A stretch of 64,000 nt of DNA from Pectobacterium carotovorum. GTDB lineage: Bacteria > Pseudomonadota > Gammaproteobacteria > Enterobacterales > Enterobacteriaceae. This document shows, in pieces, positions 10,228-19,112 of the stretch. Location of the stretch: the NCBI RefSeq assembly GCF_033898505.1, contig NZ_JAXAFK010000004.1, positions 1 through 64,000 on the forward strand. The letters are read 5' to 3'. Position 1 is the stretch's first letter; every line of letters begins with the position of its first letter. Both the position numbers and the translations under genes were made by a program. Under the pieces are notes generated by a model. That model searched no databases. It worked only from the letters and a program-made list of their open reading frames with translations, and had not been told where the DNA came from.

Positions 10228-10989
10228 TCAGCCACCAGGAAAATCGTGAAAATGTACGGTATGCCCTTCTTCCGTCGTCAGAAAAATGGCGTACTGCGGG
10301 GCTTCCAGGCTGACCTCAAATCCCGGAGCGAAACGTAGGGCGGACTGGTGATTGGTGCCGCGTATCGTGGTGAACGATATTCCTCGCCAACCGCCGCTGG
10401 CAGGCCGATGGACGTGCCCTGCGGAAATATGCCGCACATTGCCGAAACGGCGGCACACCTGATACAGCGCCTCTGCCGCTTCGGGAGCCAATCGCACGCT
10501 ATCCAGCGCCGGAAGCCCGATCGACATCGGAGGGTGATGCAAGAACAGGAACACGTTCTTTTCTTCCGCAGCCTGAAGCTGTTGCTCCAGCCACGCCAGC
10601 CGCGTAGAACACAGCGTTCCAGCCACCTCGCCGGCCTGCAACGAGTCCAGCAGAATGACACAATCATCCCCCACGGACGTCACGTTCTGCACAAACCCGT
10701 TTTCATCCGCCAGCGTCGGGAACTGGGCCAAAAACGCCTCCCGGTCGTCATGATTCCCCATCGTCACACGCCAGGGAACCTGGAGTTCAGCCAGCGCCGA
10801 GGCCAGAAACGTATAGGATGCCGCACTGCCGTCATCAGACAGATCGCCGGAGATCACCACCAGATCGGTATCGCGGTGGTGTACATTGATATCGGCAATC
10901 GCTGCCTTCAACTGCTGTTCGGGATCGCGACCGTGCAAATTGCCGCCTTGTGCGGTCAGATGGAGATCGGAAAGTTGAATCAGTTTCAT
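10228..10989 (-). CDS. calcineurin-like (class III) metallophosphodiesterase
   Basis: The 253-residue cytoplasmic protein has the full two-metal phosphoesterase motif set: SDLHL (about 7-11), ISGDLSDDG (about 46-54), GNHDD (about 81), HHPP (about 154) and AGHVHR (about 195). This is the CpdA/GpdQ architecture, so cyclic-nucleotide or glycerophosphodiester hydrolysis are both possible. The start is the ATG at 10989 (MKLIQLSDLH). It is the last gene of a transporter operon, 47 bp after a LacI-type regulator, which favours a role in breaking down an imported phosphodiester over a housekeeping role. That role is an inference. Confidence 0.85.
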   Translation of the reverse strand: MKLIQLSDLHLTAQGGNLHGRDPEQQLKAAIADINVHHRDTDLVVISGDLSDDGSAASYTFLASALAELQVPWRVTMGNHDDREAFLAQFPTLADENGFVQNVTSVGDDCVILLDSLQAGEVAGTLCSTRLAWLEQQLQAAEEKNVFLFLHHPPMSIGLPALDSVRLAPEAAEALYQVCRRFGNVRHISAGHVHRPASGGWRGISFTTIRGTNHQSALRFAPGFEVSLEAPQYAIFLTTEEGHTVHFHDFPGG

Positions 10990-11036
10990 ATTATCCTCGG
11001 TTTTCACTATCCACGCGCTCTTGCCCGTCACTGCCG

Positions 11037-12041
11037 TTACGCCGACTGGCGGCGGATTAGCGGGGCAGCCACTTTCGCTCGACACGCGGGTTCTTGTACC
11101 TGAGACTGGCGTCGATCGAGCAACGCCAACGCCTGTGCCGCCATCGTTGCGGGATCCTGACGAAACGTCGTCAACGCATAGGCATCCCACCCTGCGGCCG
11201 GAATATCATCAAATCCGATCACCATGAGATCCTGTGGAACGGCAAGCCCAAACTGCTTTGCGCGATCGATCACGCCGAACGCGACTAAATCGTTAACGCA
11301 GAACACCGCATCTGGCCTGACGGCTTCAGGAAGCGAAAACAGCGTCTGCCCGACCACCAGCCCATCGTCATAATCCGTATCGCCGCCGCGCACCACGGCC
11401 ACGGGCAGCCCTAACGCCCGCGCCTCATCACAAAACGCCTGTTCACGTTCAATGATATTGGGCGTTGCCGAAGCCGCTCCGGCCAGCGCCAGGCGCGTTC
11501 TGCCCGATGAGGCAAACAACCGCGCCGCCATACGAGCTGCGGTGTCATTATCAATGTGTACGCTGTCACACGCCGGTTCGTGCCGCCCGATGACAATCAG
11601 CGGCTGGCCGTTTAACTGCGCCAGCTCGACAAATTCTTTCGGCGGCGAGCCGGAAAGCACAATCGTCGCTTCCGCACGGTGTCCAAACAGAATGGAGCGT
11701 GCGGCCGCCATCGCTTCCCGCACATGGCTGGTATTGATGAGAACGGGAATCGAGCCGCGTTGAATTAACGCCTGCGACAGTTCCGCAACCAGATTGGCAC
11801 GAAACCCAACCTCGGGGTGCGTCACCACCAGCCCAACCAGACGGCTGCTGTTCGCCAGCAGGCCGCGTGCCAGATCGTTAACCTGATACCCCAGCTCCTG
11901 TGCCGCCGTCATTACTTTGGCATAGGTGGCTGCCGACACGCTTGCGCCGGGTGTAAAACTGCGGGATACCGCCGAGCGCGATACACCAGCCCGGCGCGCG
12001 ACATCCTGTGCGCTGACGTAGCCCTGTTTACCCACCGTCAT
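11037..12041 (-). CDS. LacI-family transcriptional regulator
   Basis: The 334 residues comprise an N-terminal LacI helix-turn-helix (VSAQDVARRAGVSRSAVSRS, about 9-28) with the hinge, then a periplasmic-binding-protein-like sensor domain (GLVVTHPEVGFRANLV, IVLSGSP, DAVFCVNDLVAFGVID, LMVIGFDDIPAAGWDAY). Its start overlaps the end of the upstream permease gene by 4 bp, so it is made from the transporter mRNA. It is the obvious candidate to control this operon. A nested palindrome at 16237-16278, before the first gene, is a plausible operator. The ligand is unknown. Confidence 0.88.
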   Translation of the reverse strand: MTVGKQGYVSAQDVARRAGVSRSAVSRSFTPGASVSAATYAKVMTAAQELGYQVNDLARGLLANSSRLVGLVVTHPEVGFRANLVAELSQALIQRGSIPVLINTSHVREAMAAARSILFGHRAEATIVLSGSPPKEFVELAQLNGQPLIVIGRHEPACDSVHIDNDTAARMAARLFASSGRTRLALAGAASATPNIIEREQAFCDEARALGLPVAVVRGGDTDYDDGLVVGQTLFSLPEAVRPDAVFCVNDLVAFGVIDRAKQFGLAVPQDLMVIGFDDIPAAGWDAYALTTFRQDPATMAAQALALLDRRQSQVQEPACRAKVAAPLIRRQSA

Positions 12042-12844
12042 TTCCCTATCCTTGCCATTACGTCGGCTTTCAAAAAGCGTTCCACCACCAGCATGAACAG
12101 CACGGAAGGGATCAGCAGCACCAGCGCGGTAATAGAAGCGATCTGGTAGTTGCCGCCCGCCCCTGCGGTATAGAGCAGCAGCGGCATCATCTGCACATCC
12201 GGTGCCCCCACGAAATAGCTGCCGGTAAATTCATCCAGCGATTCGAGGAAAACGAAGATGGCGGACGCCATCAGCCCCGGCATGGCCAGCGGCAGGGTGA
12301 TATCGACAAAAGCACGCCACGGCCCCGCACCAATCGACCGTGCCGCCTGTTCCATTTCACGCCCCACCGCCGAGAACGCCGCCGAGGCAATCCAGACGGC
12401 AAACACCAGCCCGTGCACCGTGTGAACCAGCACGACACCCAGCAGCGTGCCGTTTAGCCCCCACTGATAGAACAGGCGAGCGATATTGACGTACACCGTC
12501 AAATTCGGAAACGCCTGTGGAATCAGGAATATCAGCAGTATCAATCCACGAGCAGGCAGCGGCAGACGCGCCAGCGCATATCCCGCCGGAATCGCCAGCG
12601 ACAGCGAGGCCAGCACCGTAAACACCGCCACCAGCACGCTATTCCCCAGCGCTTCCCAAGCCACCCCGCGCGGTGAAAACACCCGTTTCCAGAAGGCGAA
12701 GCCCCAGTCATTAGGCAGCAGATGAGGGTAGAACCATTTTTCCGCCACCGACCACAGCAGGAGATTAGCCAATGGCCCAAAGATCAAGAAAATCAGCGTC
12801 CCCAGAATCAGCATTCTCGGGATCCACCACAATACGTTCTTCAT
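12038..12844 (-). CDS. ABC importer permease (second subunit)
   Basis: A 268-residue inner-membrane protein with about six hydrophobic segments and the permease-to-ATPase coupling loop EQAARSIGAGPWRAFVDITLP (about 178). It belongs to the BPD_transp_1 group found in polyamine, phosphonate and iron(III) importers. The start overlaps the stop of the previous permease by 4 bp and its end overlaps the LacI gene by 4 bp. The operon is therefore tightly coupled. The substrate cannot be read from the permease. Confidence 0.85.
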   Translation of the reverse strand: MKNVLWWIPRMLILGTLIFLIFGPLANLLLWSVAEKWFYPHLLPNDWGFAFWKRVFSPRGVAWEALGNSVLVAVFTVLASLSLAIPAGYALARLPLPARGLILLIFLIPQAFPNLTVYVNIARLFYQWGLNGTLLGVVLVHTVHGLVFAVWIASAAFSAVGREMEQAARSIGAGPWRAFVDITLPLAMPGLMASAIFVFLESLDEFTGSYFVGAPDVQMMPLLLYTAGAGGNYQIASITALVLLIPSVLFMLVVERFLKADVMARIGK

Positions 12845-13680
12845 GCCTTCTCCCTCATGTTCAAGCGGAGATAAATCACGGCAAACAGGCCAGTCATCAG
12901 CAGGGAAACCACCCCCAACGCATTCGCCACGCCATAATCACCGTAGGCGTTAATGCGGAAGGCAATGTTGGCGGTTAACATCGTCGGCGACTGAGCATTA
13001 ATCATCATCGGCACGGACAGTACCGACATCATGGTGACGAAAGAGAGAATGAGCCCGGTGAGCAGCGTCTGCCCTACCTGAGGCACCACAATTTCACACA
13101 GGATACGCAAGCGCGACGCGCCTAAGTTACGGGCGGACTCGATCATCGTACGATCCAGCGACGCCATCGCGCCGGCAACCAGCAGCGCCACAAACGGCGT
13201 CTGTTTCCAGACAAAGGCGAACACGATGCCCCGCCAGTCCAGCCAATTGCTGGCGCTGGCCATATCGACAATGCCGAGCGTATCCAGCGCGCCATTCAGC
13301 CAGCCGTTCTTAGCCAAAAACGTGCGTAAAATTTGCCCGGTTACGATAAACGGAATAAACAGCGGCCAGCGATAGACCCAGCGCAGCAGCGCCACCATAC
13401 GCGGGCTTTCCCCTAACGTCAGGTAACCGCCGATCATGACGGACAGCAGGCCAATCAGCAGCGTTGAGAGGCTCACTATCAGTAAAGTAAACAGGATATC
13501 GGGCAGATACAGCGTCAATGCCGTGACAAAATTATCAACGCCCACGCCATTTTGACTAACAAAAGCGCCCCCAACCGACAGCCCCAGCGGCGTGATAAAA
13601 CAGACAGCCACCACCGCCAGCGCGGGTAGCACAAGCGCGATACCCGCCAGTCGGGAAGAGAATTGGGATACTTGCAACAT
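12841..13680 (-). CDS. ABC importer permease (first subunit)
   Basis: The 279-residue inner-membrane protein has six predicted membrane segments and the coupling motif ESARNLGASRLRILCEIVVP (about 183). The start ATG at 13680 follows GGAGATATTC. It pairs with the next permease to make the transmembrane channel. An ERIC element fills most of the 183-bp gap before it, between it and the binding-protein gene. That could lower its expression relative to the binding protein. Confidence 0.85.
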   Translation of the reverse strand: MLQVSQFSSRLAGIALVLPALAVVAVCFITPLGLSVGGAFVSQNGVGVDNFVTALTLYLPDILFTLLIVSLSTLLIGLLSVMIGGYLTLGESPRMVALLRWVYRWPLFIPFIVTGQILRTFLAKNGWLNGALDTLGIVDMASASNWLDWRGIVFAFVWKQTPFVALLVAGAMASLDRTMIESARNLGASRLRILCEIVVPQVGQTLLTGLILSFVTMMSVLSVPMMINAQSPTMLTANIAFRINAYGDYGVANALGVVSLLMTGLFAVIYLRLNMREKA

Positions 13681-13735
13681 GAATATCTCCGCGCTCTGGC
13701 TTCATCCCGCCAGAGCGCATGTGGTACTAGGTGTG

Positions 13736-13862
13736 TATACCCTAAATAATTCGAGTTGCATGAAGGCGGCAACCGCACGAGTCCCCAGGAGCTTACTCAG
13801 GTAAGTGACTGGGGTGAGTAAGGGCAGCCAACGCACAGGCAGCTTGAAGTATGACGGGTATA
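13736..13862. repeat. ERIC element (full length, 127 bp)
   Basis: TATACCCTAAATAATTCGAG at the left end and GAAGTATGACGGGTATA at the right end bound the conserved core CCCCAGGAGCTTAC and GTAAGTGACTGGGG. That is the imperfect palindrome of enterobacterial repetitive intergenic consensus sequences, and 127 bp is the standard length. It lies inside the ABC operon, between the binding-protein and permease genes, and would be transcribed as a long hairpin. Confidence 0.95.
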
Positions 13863-13863
13863 A

Positions 13864-14997
13864 TTACTTCGCCATCGCCTGCTCATAGGCATTCAGAATC
13901 GCAGTGTGGTAAGGCGCGATAGGGAACGTCTTTCCTTTGCTCGCCAGCTCATCAGGCGTCACGTCCGTGAACAGACGTTGCCATACTGCGGGCTTCAGCT
14001 CGGCCTGAACGTACTTGGCATCGATCCCCGGATACCAATTAAAGCGCTCCACAATTCCTTCGGCCTGTACTTTGGCGCTGGTTGCCAGTTCGACAAACTG
14101 CTTAGCCAGTTCGCGGTTCGGTGCCTGTGCGGGGATGACATAGTGCATCGGCTGCCCCGGCATACCGGGCGCAGGCAGCAGCAATTTGAAATTGTCCGGC
14201 AGCTGTCCGCTCGCTTTCCAGGAATAGAACATGTCGACCCACACCGGCCCCATCGCGATTTCACCGCGGCTCAACATGTCGAGCGTGCCAGCGTTACCCG
14301 GCGTCAGCGTCACGTTCTTGTTAAAGGCTTTCAGCCGTTCAAACGCTGGCTGCCATTTCTGCGCTTCCGCTTCATCAAACGGCCCGTTCATCAGCTTCTG
14401 GGCATCGCCGCCGTAAGCGTAAATCCAGCCCATGACGAAGCTCACGCCCGATGCGCCGCCCTTAATGCCGTTGTAGCCGAACATCTTCGGATTCGCGGCG
14501 GCCCACTGCTGGATTTCGTCATAGCTTTTAGGCGGATTCGCTACCATGCTGGGGTTATAGGCCAGCGCCGTCTGGCTACTGAACATCGGCATGACATAGC
14601 CTTTCACGTCCGTGCCCATGGCTTTATCCGCCGCGGCCATGCTCACCAGCTTGCCGCTGGCGATATCATCGCGATATTTCAGCAGATCGCCCTTTTGCAC
14701 CATTGGACCGACAAATTTCTCATGCACGACCGCCACATCGGTGTCCCAGACTTTGGCACCCGCGGCCTGCTGTGCATTGAAACGCTCAAGAATCTTCTGC
14801 GACCCCGCATCACCCGGTCCGGTACCGACTGCGCGGACTTTTACACCGGGATGCTGTTTCTCAAACAGCGGCCCCAGATATTCATTGACATAGTCGACCA
14901 TGTTCTGGTCACCCGCCGTCAACACCGTTAATTCCTGAGCCTGTACAGCAGCCAGTGGCGTACTCATCATCAGCGTTGCAGCAAAAATGCGTTTCAT
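13864..14997 (-). CDS. ABC importer periplasmic substrate-binding protein
   Basis: The product is 377 residues with a signal peptide (MKRIFAATLMMSTPLAAVQA|QE) and a type II binding fold of the bacterial extracellular solute-binding family (LTVLTAGDQNMVDYVNEYLGP, AYNPSMV, GYNGIKGG, GPVWVDMFYSWKASG). The nearest broad groups are the polyamine, phosphonate and thiamine binding proteins, so a small charged or phosphorylated ligand is plausible. The start ATG at 14997 has GGAG 10 bases upstream; an in-frame ATG at 15012 is less likely. It follows the ATPase gene by 22 bp. Confidence 0.85.
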   Translation of the reverse strand: MKRIFAATLMMSTPLAAVQAQELTVLTAGDQNMVDYVNEYLGPLFEKQHPGVKVRAVGTGPGDAGSQKILERFNAQQAAGAKVWDTDVAVVHEKFVGPMVQKGDLLKYRDDIASGKLVSMAAADKAMGTDVKGYVMPMFSSQTALAYNPSMVANPPKSYDEIQQWAAANPKMFGYNGIKGGASGVSFVMGWIYAYGGDAQKLMNGPFDEAEAQKWQPAFERLKAFNKNVTLTPGNAGTLDMLSRGEIAMGPVWVDMFYSWKASGQLPDNFKLLLPAPGMPGQPMHYVIPAQAPNRELAKQFVELATSAKVQAEGIVERFNWYPGIDAKYVQAELKPAVWQRLFTDVTPDELASKGKTFPIAPYHTAILNAYEQAMAK

Positions 14998-15019
14998 ATC
15001 ATTTGTCTCCAATTCAGGA

Positions 15020-16210
15020 TCAGGCCGTCAGGCCGGGAAGCGGGGAATAACGTGAAGTGGTATCCGGTACCGCCGACGAAGACGTAGCCTCTTCTGCCAG
15101 CGGGAAAAGAAACAGCGCCTCCGCAGGGATCTGCACCGCAACCCGCTGCCCGATGGCATAAGGGTGCGACGCATGAACCTGTATCCGCCAGGTGCCGCTG
15201 GAAATCGTATGCAGCCAGTATCCGCCAGGGTAACTTTGTGCCTGCACCGTGCCGTAACGCATCAACATGCCAGGCTGGATGAGCGGAACCTCTGCAGCAT
15301 CGTAAAGACAAGCCGCTTCCGCACGAAAGCGCGCTTCTATCGGGCCGGGCTGTAGCGACGTATGCGTTGGCACCAGCGAGTGACTTTCGGCATCCCCGGG
15401 AATCATCAGCGTATCGCCGTCATAGCGCGCGTCCAGCACCAGCCGGTTTTCTGCGCCCATAAACGCCGCGACAAACGCGCTGGCCGGATGGTGATACACC
15501 TCTTGTGGGCTGCCTGCCTGCATGATGCGACCCTGATTCAAAATCACGATGCGATCCGCCATCACCATCGCTTCTTCGCGATCGTGCGTCACGTGGATCG
15601 CGGTCAATCCCAGTCGCTGTTGCAGCGCACGGATCTCATCACGCAGCTGTAGACGAATACGGGCATCCAGATTGGAGAGCGGTTCGTCCAGCAGCAAAAT
15701 ATCGGGTCTCACCGCCAGTGCACGCCCCAAGGCGACACGCTGACGCTGCCCACCGGACAGCTCCGCAGGCTTACGGGCGCTCAGCCCCGTCAACCCGAGC
15801 ATGGTTTCCAGTTCCGCCACGCGGCTGGCAATCTCCGCACGCGGGACGCGGCGCAAGCGCAGCCCGTAAGCAATATGCTGTGCCACCGTCATATGCGGCC
15901 ACAGCGCGTAGCTCTGAAACACCAGCGCCATTCCGCGTTTCTCTGGCGGCGCTTGCGTCATATCCTGCCCGTTAACGCGAATCGCCCCCGATCGCGGCGA
16001 CGAAAACCCGGCAACAGTACGCAGTAACGTCGTCTTGCCGCATCCTGACGAACCGAGCAACGCCACGAATTCGCCCTGCGCAATCTCCAGATGGATATCG
16101 TTCAATACGGCTGTCGTACCGTATCCAACATGTAGATGGTCGATGACAATGTGCGGGGCTGCCGCAGAGGAAGTTGTTTTTTGCACAGCTGTGCATTCCG
16201 CGATAATCAA
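15020..16210 (-). CDS. ABC importer ATPase
   Basis: A cytoplasmic ATPase of about 390 residues with Walker A GSSGCGKTT, Q-loop FQSYALWPH, signature LSGGQRQRVALGRALA, Walker B ILLLDEPLSNLD, switch His in HVTHD and a C-terminal TOBE-like regulatory domain after about residue 260. It is a PotA/UgpC-type subunit. No ATG fits the start: TTG at 16210 and GTG at 16186 are both open, and GTG has a weak GGAA ahead of it. It is the first gene of the operon, so translation may be deliberately weak here. Confidence 0.87.
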   Translation of the reverse strand: MIIAECTAVQKTTSSAAAPHIVIDHLHVGYGTTAVLNDIHLEIAQGEFVALLGSSGCGKTTLLRTVAGFSSPRSGAIRVNGQDMTQAPPEKRGMALVFQSYALWPHMTVAQHIAYGLRLRRVPRAEIASRVAELETMLGLTGLSARKPAELSGGQRQRVALGRALAVRPDILLLDEPLSNLDARIRLQLRDEIRALQQRLGLTAIHVTHDREEAMVMADRIVILNQGRIMQAGSPQEVYHHPASAFVAAFMGAENRLVLDARYDGDTLMIPGDAESHSLVPTHTSLQPGPIEARFRAEAACLYDAAEVPLIQPGMLMRYGTVQAQSYPGGYWLHTISSGTWRIQVHASHPYAIGQRVAVQIPAEALFLFPLAEEATSSSAVPDTTSRYSPLPGLTA

Positions 16211-16236
16211 ACAATGCGCCGATTGTGCGGTGAGAT

Positions 16237-16278
16237 CGTGTCAGTGGCGTGTTGTCATCATGACATTTCAATGACACG
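16237..16278. promoter_or_regulatory. nested palindrome, candidate operator for the ABC operon
   Basis: A perfect inverted repeat TGTCAT-C-ATGACA (16253-16265) sits within an outer pair CGTGTCA (16237-16243) and TGACACG (16272-16278). The symmetry around one centre, 27-68 bp before the operon start, suits a dimeric or tetrameric repressor such as the operon's own LacI-type regulator. The pairing with that protein is an inference. Confidence 0.5.
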
Positions 16279-16334
16279 ACTGGTGGGGAATATGGGGAAA
16301 TACTCTTAACGCTCGCCTTAATAAGTGCGCGAAA

Positions 16335-16645
16335 GCTCTGCGGAGTTTGCCATTATCCGGCGTAAAAAATTATGCTGAAGAGATAGCAGGCTTAGGATGA
16401 GCCGCAGGGAAGCGGCTCAAGCTTGCGCCACGTAGGGAACGTGTCGCAAGCGGTCCGTTAAGCCGGATATCGAAGAAGGCACCGCGTCAGCGGCATAATT
16501 TGCGCCGGAAAGCCAGGGGTCACGGGGCGAGCGGCGCGTGAGCCGCCCCGTGTCGGGCGTTTGCTACGAGGTAGCATGAAAATGGCGGGGTTGTGGCGCA
16601 CGAAACCGTCTCTTGGTCTGCATAAAAATATGACTAAGAGACGGC
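16335..16645 (+). repeat. dispersed hairpin-rich repeat, copy 2
   Basis: Starts ATTATCCGGCGTAAAAAATTATG (about 16352) and continues GGATGAGCCGC…GCGGCTCA, ACGTGTCGCAAGCGGTCCG, GGGGTCACGGGGCGAGCGGCG and GCTACGAGGTAGC. It ends AAACCGTCTCT (to 16613), with a terminal hairpin CCGTCTCT…AGAGACGG to 16645. It lacks a 78-bp internal module present in copy 3, having 5 nt (16434-16438) instead. It fills the gap between metL and the ABC operon promoter. Confidence 0.87.
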
Positions 16646-16674
16646 CAACAATAATGTCGCGCTGACAACAGGCC

Positions 16675-19110
16675 CTACAGTAACTGCGCCAGACGGTTCA
16701 GGTCAGACTGAAGCGCACCAGCAGTGACATCGCGCCCCGCGCCCGGCCCACGGATAACCAGCGGATTATCCCGATACCAGCGGCTTTCAATCGCAAACAC
16801 ATTATCACCTGGCAACAGCGAGGCCAGAGGATGATCGGGACGGACGGCTTCAACGCCAACGCGCGCTTTACCGTTGCTGTCAAAGCGTGCAACATGACGC
16901 AGAACCAGACCCATTTCCTGTGCTGCTTCCAGACGACGCAGCATCTGCTCGTTCAGCGAATCGCCGTTCTCGAAGAAGTAATCGACTGAGCCCTGCTCAC
17001 AGCCCGGCGGCACCAGCGACTCAACCCGAACCTGACTAGGCTCGATGTCATAGCCCGCTTCACGCGCCAGAATCACCAGCTTGCGCATCACATCCTGACC
17101 GGAAAGGTCAACACGCGGATCCGGCTCGGTCAGCCCCTGCTGGCAAGCCTGATCGACCAGCTCAGTGAACGGCACTGTGCCGTCGAATTGCAAGAACAGC
17201 CAGGAAAGCGTGCCGGAGAAAATCCCGCTAATCGCCAGAATACTGTCGCCGCTTTCCCGCAGATCGCGCACCGCAAAGTTGACTGGCAAACCCGCGCCCA
17301 CGGTCGAGTTATACAACCAGTGGCGATCCGTTTTCGCGAACGCGTCGCGGATCTGGCGATAGTTATTGCCACCGGACGCACCCGCCAGTTTGTTGGCACT
17401 GATGACGTGGAAACCATAGCTGGCGAAATCCAGATACAGATCGGCGACCGACTCACTGGCGGTGACGTCCAGCACCACCAAATCATCGAAGGGGTGCGCA
17501 CGCATCCACAGGAACAGATCTTCGCCATCCCTTTCCTGCGCGTCACTTTCGAAGAAAGCCAACGCCCGGCTGGCATCCAGTCCGTCATAGTTCAGCAGGC
17601 TACGCGTACTGTCCACCACGCCAGCCAGGACAAATTCAAAGCCAGTACGTGCAGACAGATTGCTCTGCTCACGCGCAAACAGCTCCAGCCAGCGTGAACC
17701 AATATTTCCTTTGCCGAACAGCACCAGACCGATGCGTTTCTCTGCCCGGAACAGCGAATGGTGCAGCCCGCGAATCAGATGCTCTGTCGGGCCGACACGC
17801 AGCACCGCCACCAGACTGATACCATCATCGGCCTGGCGGACGAATTCAATCGGCTGATCTTTCAACTGCTGATAGAAACGGTGGCTGTGCAGCGGGTTTT
17901 TACCCACGCCTGCACCAACCATCGCAACCATCGCCAGTCCGTCACGCTGGTTGAGTTCAACCGGCAGCGCGGCCTGTGCCAGCAGTTGCAGCGCGCTATC
18001 CACCACTTCGGAGGTGTAGCACAGTTGCAGCAGGTTACGATCCTGATGAACGCCGATTGCCAGCGGTTTCAGTTGCGCACGGTTCAGAAGCTGTTCGACT
18101 TCTTTTTGCAGCAGCGCGAAATCGTGTTCTGAAGGAACCTGAACTTCAATCAGGCACACGTCATCGTGGCTGGTGACAATTTTGGCGCCCGTGCCCGAGG
18201 CCAGCACGCGTTCGATGCGCGTAGACCCTTGTTCAGGCTGATAGCTGCAACGCAGTTGTAGGTCGATATCGCTGCCGGAAACAGGCTGCAAGGTACGCGT
18301 ATGCAATACCGGCGCAGCCAGACGCGCCAGCTCACTGGCTTCATCCAAACGCAGCAGCGGCAGCAGGCAGGCATCTTTCACCTTGCGCGGATCGGCGCTA
18401 TAAACCCCGGCGACGTCGCTCCAGATGGTCACGCGTTCCACCCCCGCCAGCGCACCAATTTGCGTGGCCGAGTAGTCGCTTCCGTTGCGCCCCAGCAGTA
18501 CCGTTTCACCCGCATCATTGCGGCAGATAAAACCGGTTACCACTAAACGCTGCCCCGCATGTTGCGTCAGATATTGCTGCAACAGCGGCCAGGAACGGCC
18601 TTCATCAACCTGTGGCTGCGCGGCACGTTCCGCGCAGAGAAAATCGCGCGCATCCAGCCAGGCCGCATTCATATCCAGCTGATTCAACACAGCGGACATC
18701 AGGCGAGCCGACCAGATTTCACCGTGTCCGACAACTTCGGCGTAAACGGCATCGGTAATCTTGCCATCCAGCAGCGTAGCCAACCGCTCCAGATCGCGAA
18801 TAAACTGGGCGGTCAGCGCTTCTGCCGTTTGCGCAGGCAGAAGGCCAGCGATCAGTTCGCTGTGATAACGGCGTAACGCCTGCTGGACCTGATGCGCCGA
18901 CAGACGATCGCTCTGACTGAGTTTCAACCAGCTAATCAACTGGTTTGTGGTACTGCCTGCGGCGGATACCACCATTAAATCACCGGGGTGGCTATACTCC
19001 GCCATAATACCGGCAACGCGCAGGTAACACTTCACATCGGCCAGACTGCTACCGCCAAACTTATGCAGCTGTCGGCCCGTTACCGATGGCGCTACTCCTA
19101 ATGCACTCAT
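16675..19110 (-). CDS. metL: bifunctional aspartokinase II / homoserine dehydrogenase II
   Basis: Catalyses the first and third steps of the aspartate pathway leading to methionine. The 811 residues (E. coli 810) carry an aspartokinase domain first (LHKFGGSSLAD about 16-26; LLGRNGSDYSATQIG about 206), a degenerate ACT-type middle, and a homoserine dehydrogenase domain from about 455 (GLVLFGKGNIGSRW; NSTVGAGLPV; GIFSGTLSWL). It lies 2 bp after metB, so the two are translationally coupled. It is repressed with metB through MetJ. In E. coli metF follows nearby; here a repeat and an ABC islet intervene. Confidence 0.96.
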   Translation of the reverse strand: MSALGVAPSVTGRQLHKFGGSSLADVKCYLRVAGIMAEYSHPGDLMVVSAAGSTTNQLISWLKLSQSDRLSAHQVQQALRRYHSELIAGLLPAQTAEALTAQFIRDLERLATLLDGKITDAVYAEVVGHGEIWSARLMSAVLNQLDMNAAWLDARDFLCAERAAQPQVDEGRSWPLLQQYLTQHAGQRLVVTGFICRNDAGETVLLGRNGSDYSATQIGALAGVERVTIWSDVAGVYSADPRKVKDACLLPLLRLDEASELARLAAPVLHTRTLQPVSGSDIDLQLRCSYQPEQGSTRIERVLASGTGAKIVTSHDDVCLIEVQVPSEHDFALLQKEVEQLLNRAQLKPLAIGVHQDRNLLQLCYTSEVVDSALQLLAQAALPVELNQRDGLAMVAMVGAGVGKNPLHSHRFYQQLKDQPIEFVRQADDGISLVAVLRVGPTEHLIRGLHHSLFRAEKRIGLVLFGKGNIGSRWLELFAREQSNLSARTGFEFVLAGVVDSTRSLLNYDGLDASRALAFFESDAQERDGEDLFLWMRAHPFDDLVVLDVTASESVADLYLDFASYGFHVISANKLAGASGGNNYRQIRDAFAKTDRHWLYNSTVGAGLPVNFAVRDLRESGDSILAISGIFSGTLSWLFLQFDGTVPFTELVDQACQQGLTEPDPRVDLSGQDVMRKLVILAREAGYDIEPSQVRVESLVPPGCEQGSVDYFFENGDSLNEQMLRRLEAAQEMGLVLRHVARFDSNGKARVGVEAVRPDHPLASLLPGDNVFAIESRWYRDNPLVIRGPGAGRDVTAGALQSDLNRLAQLL

Positions 19111-19112
19111 TC

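Noticed and set aside
10228..10989. Calling the phosphodiesterase cpdA
   Set aside because: The motifs fit CpdA, but they fit other class III phosphodiesterases equally. E. coli cpdA lies in a different context, and the operon setting points to a different role.
13736..13862. ERIC copies considered as a CRISPR array or tRNA-like structure
   Set aside because: They are single dispersed 127-bp palindromes with ERIC ends and core, far apart, with no spacer array. No CRISPR repeats or cas genes were seen anywhere in the window.
13906..14931. A 341-codon plus-strand frame opposite the ABC binding-protein gene
   Set aside because: It is a shadow frame of a GC-rich gene with a clear signal peptide and domain on the minus strand.
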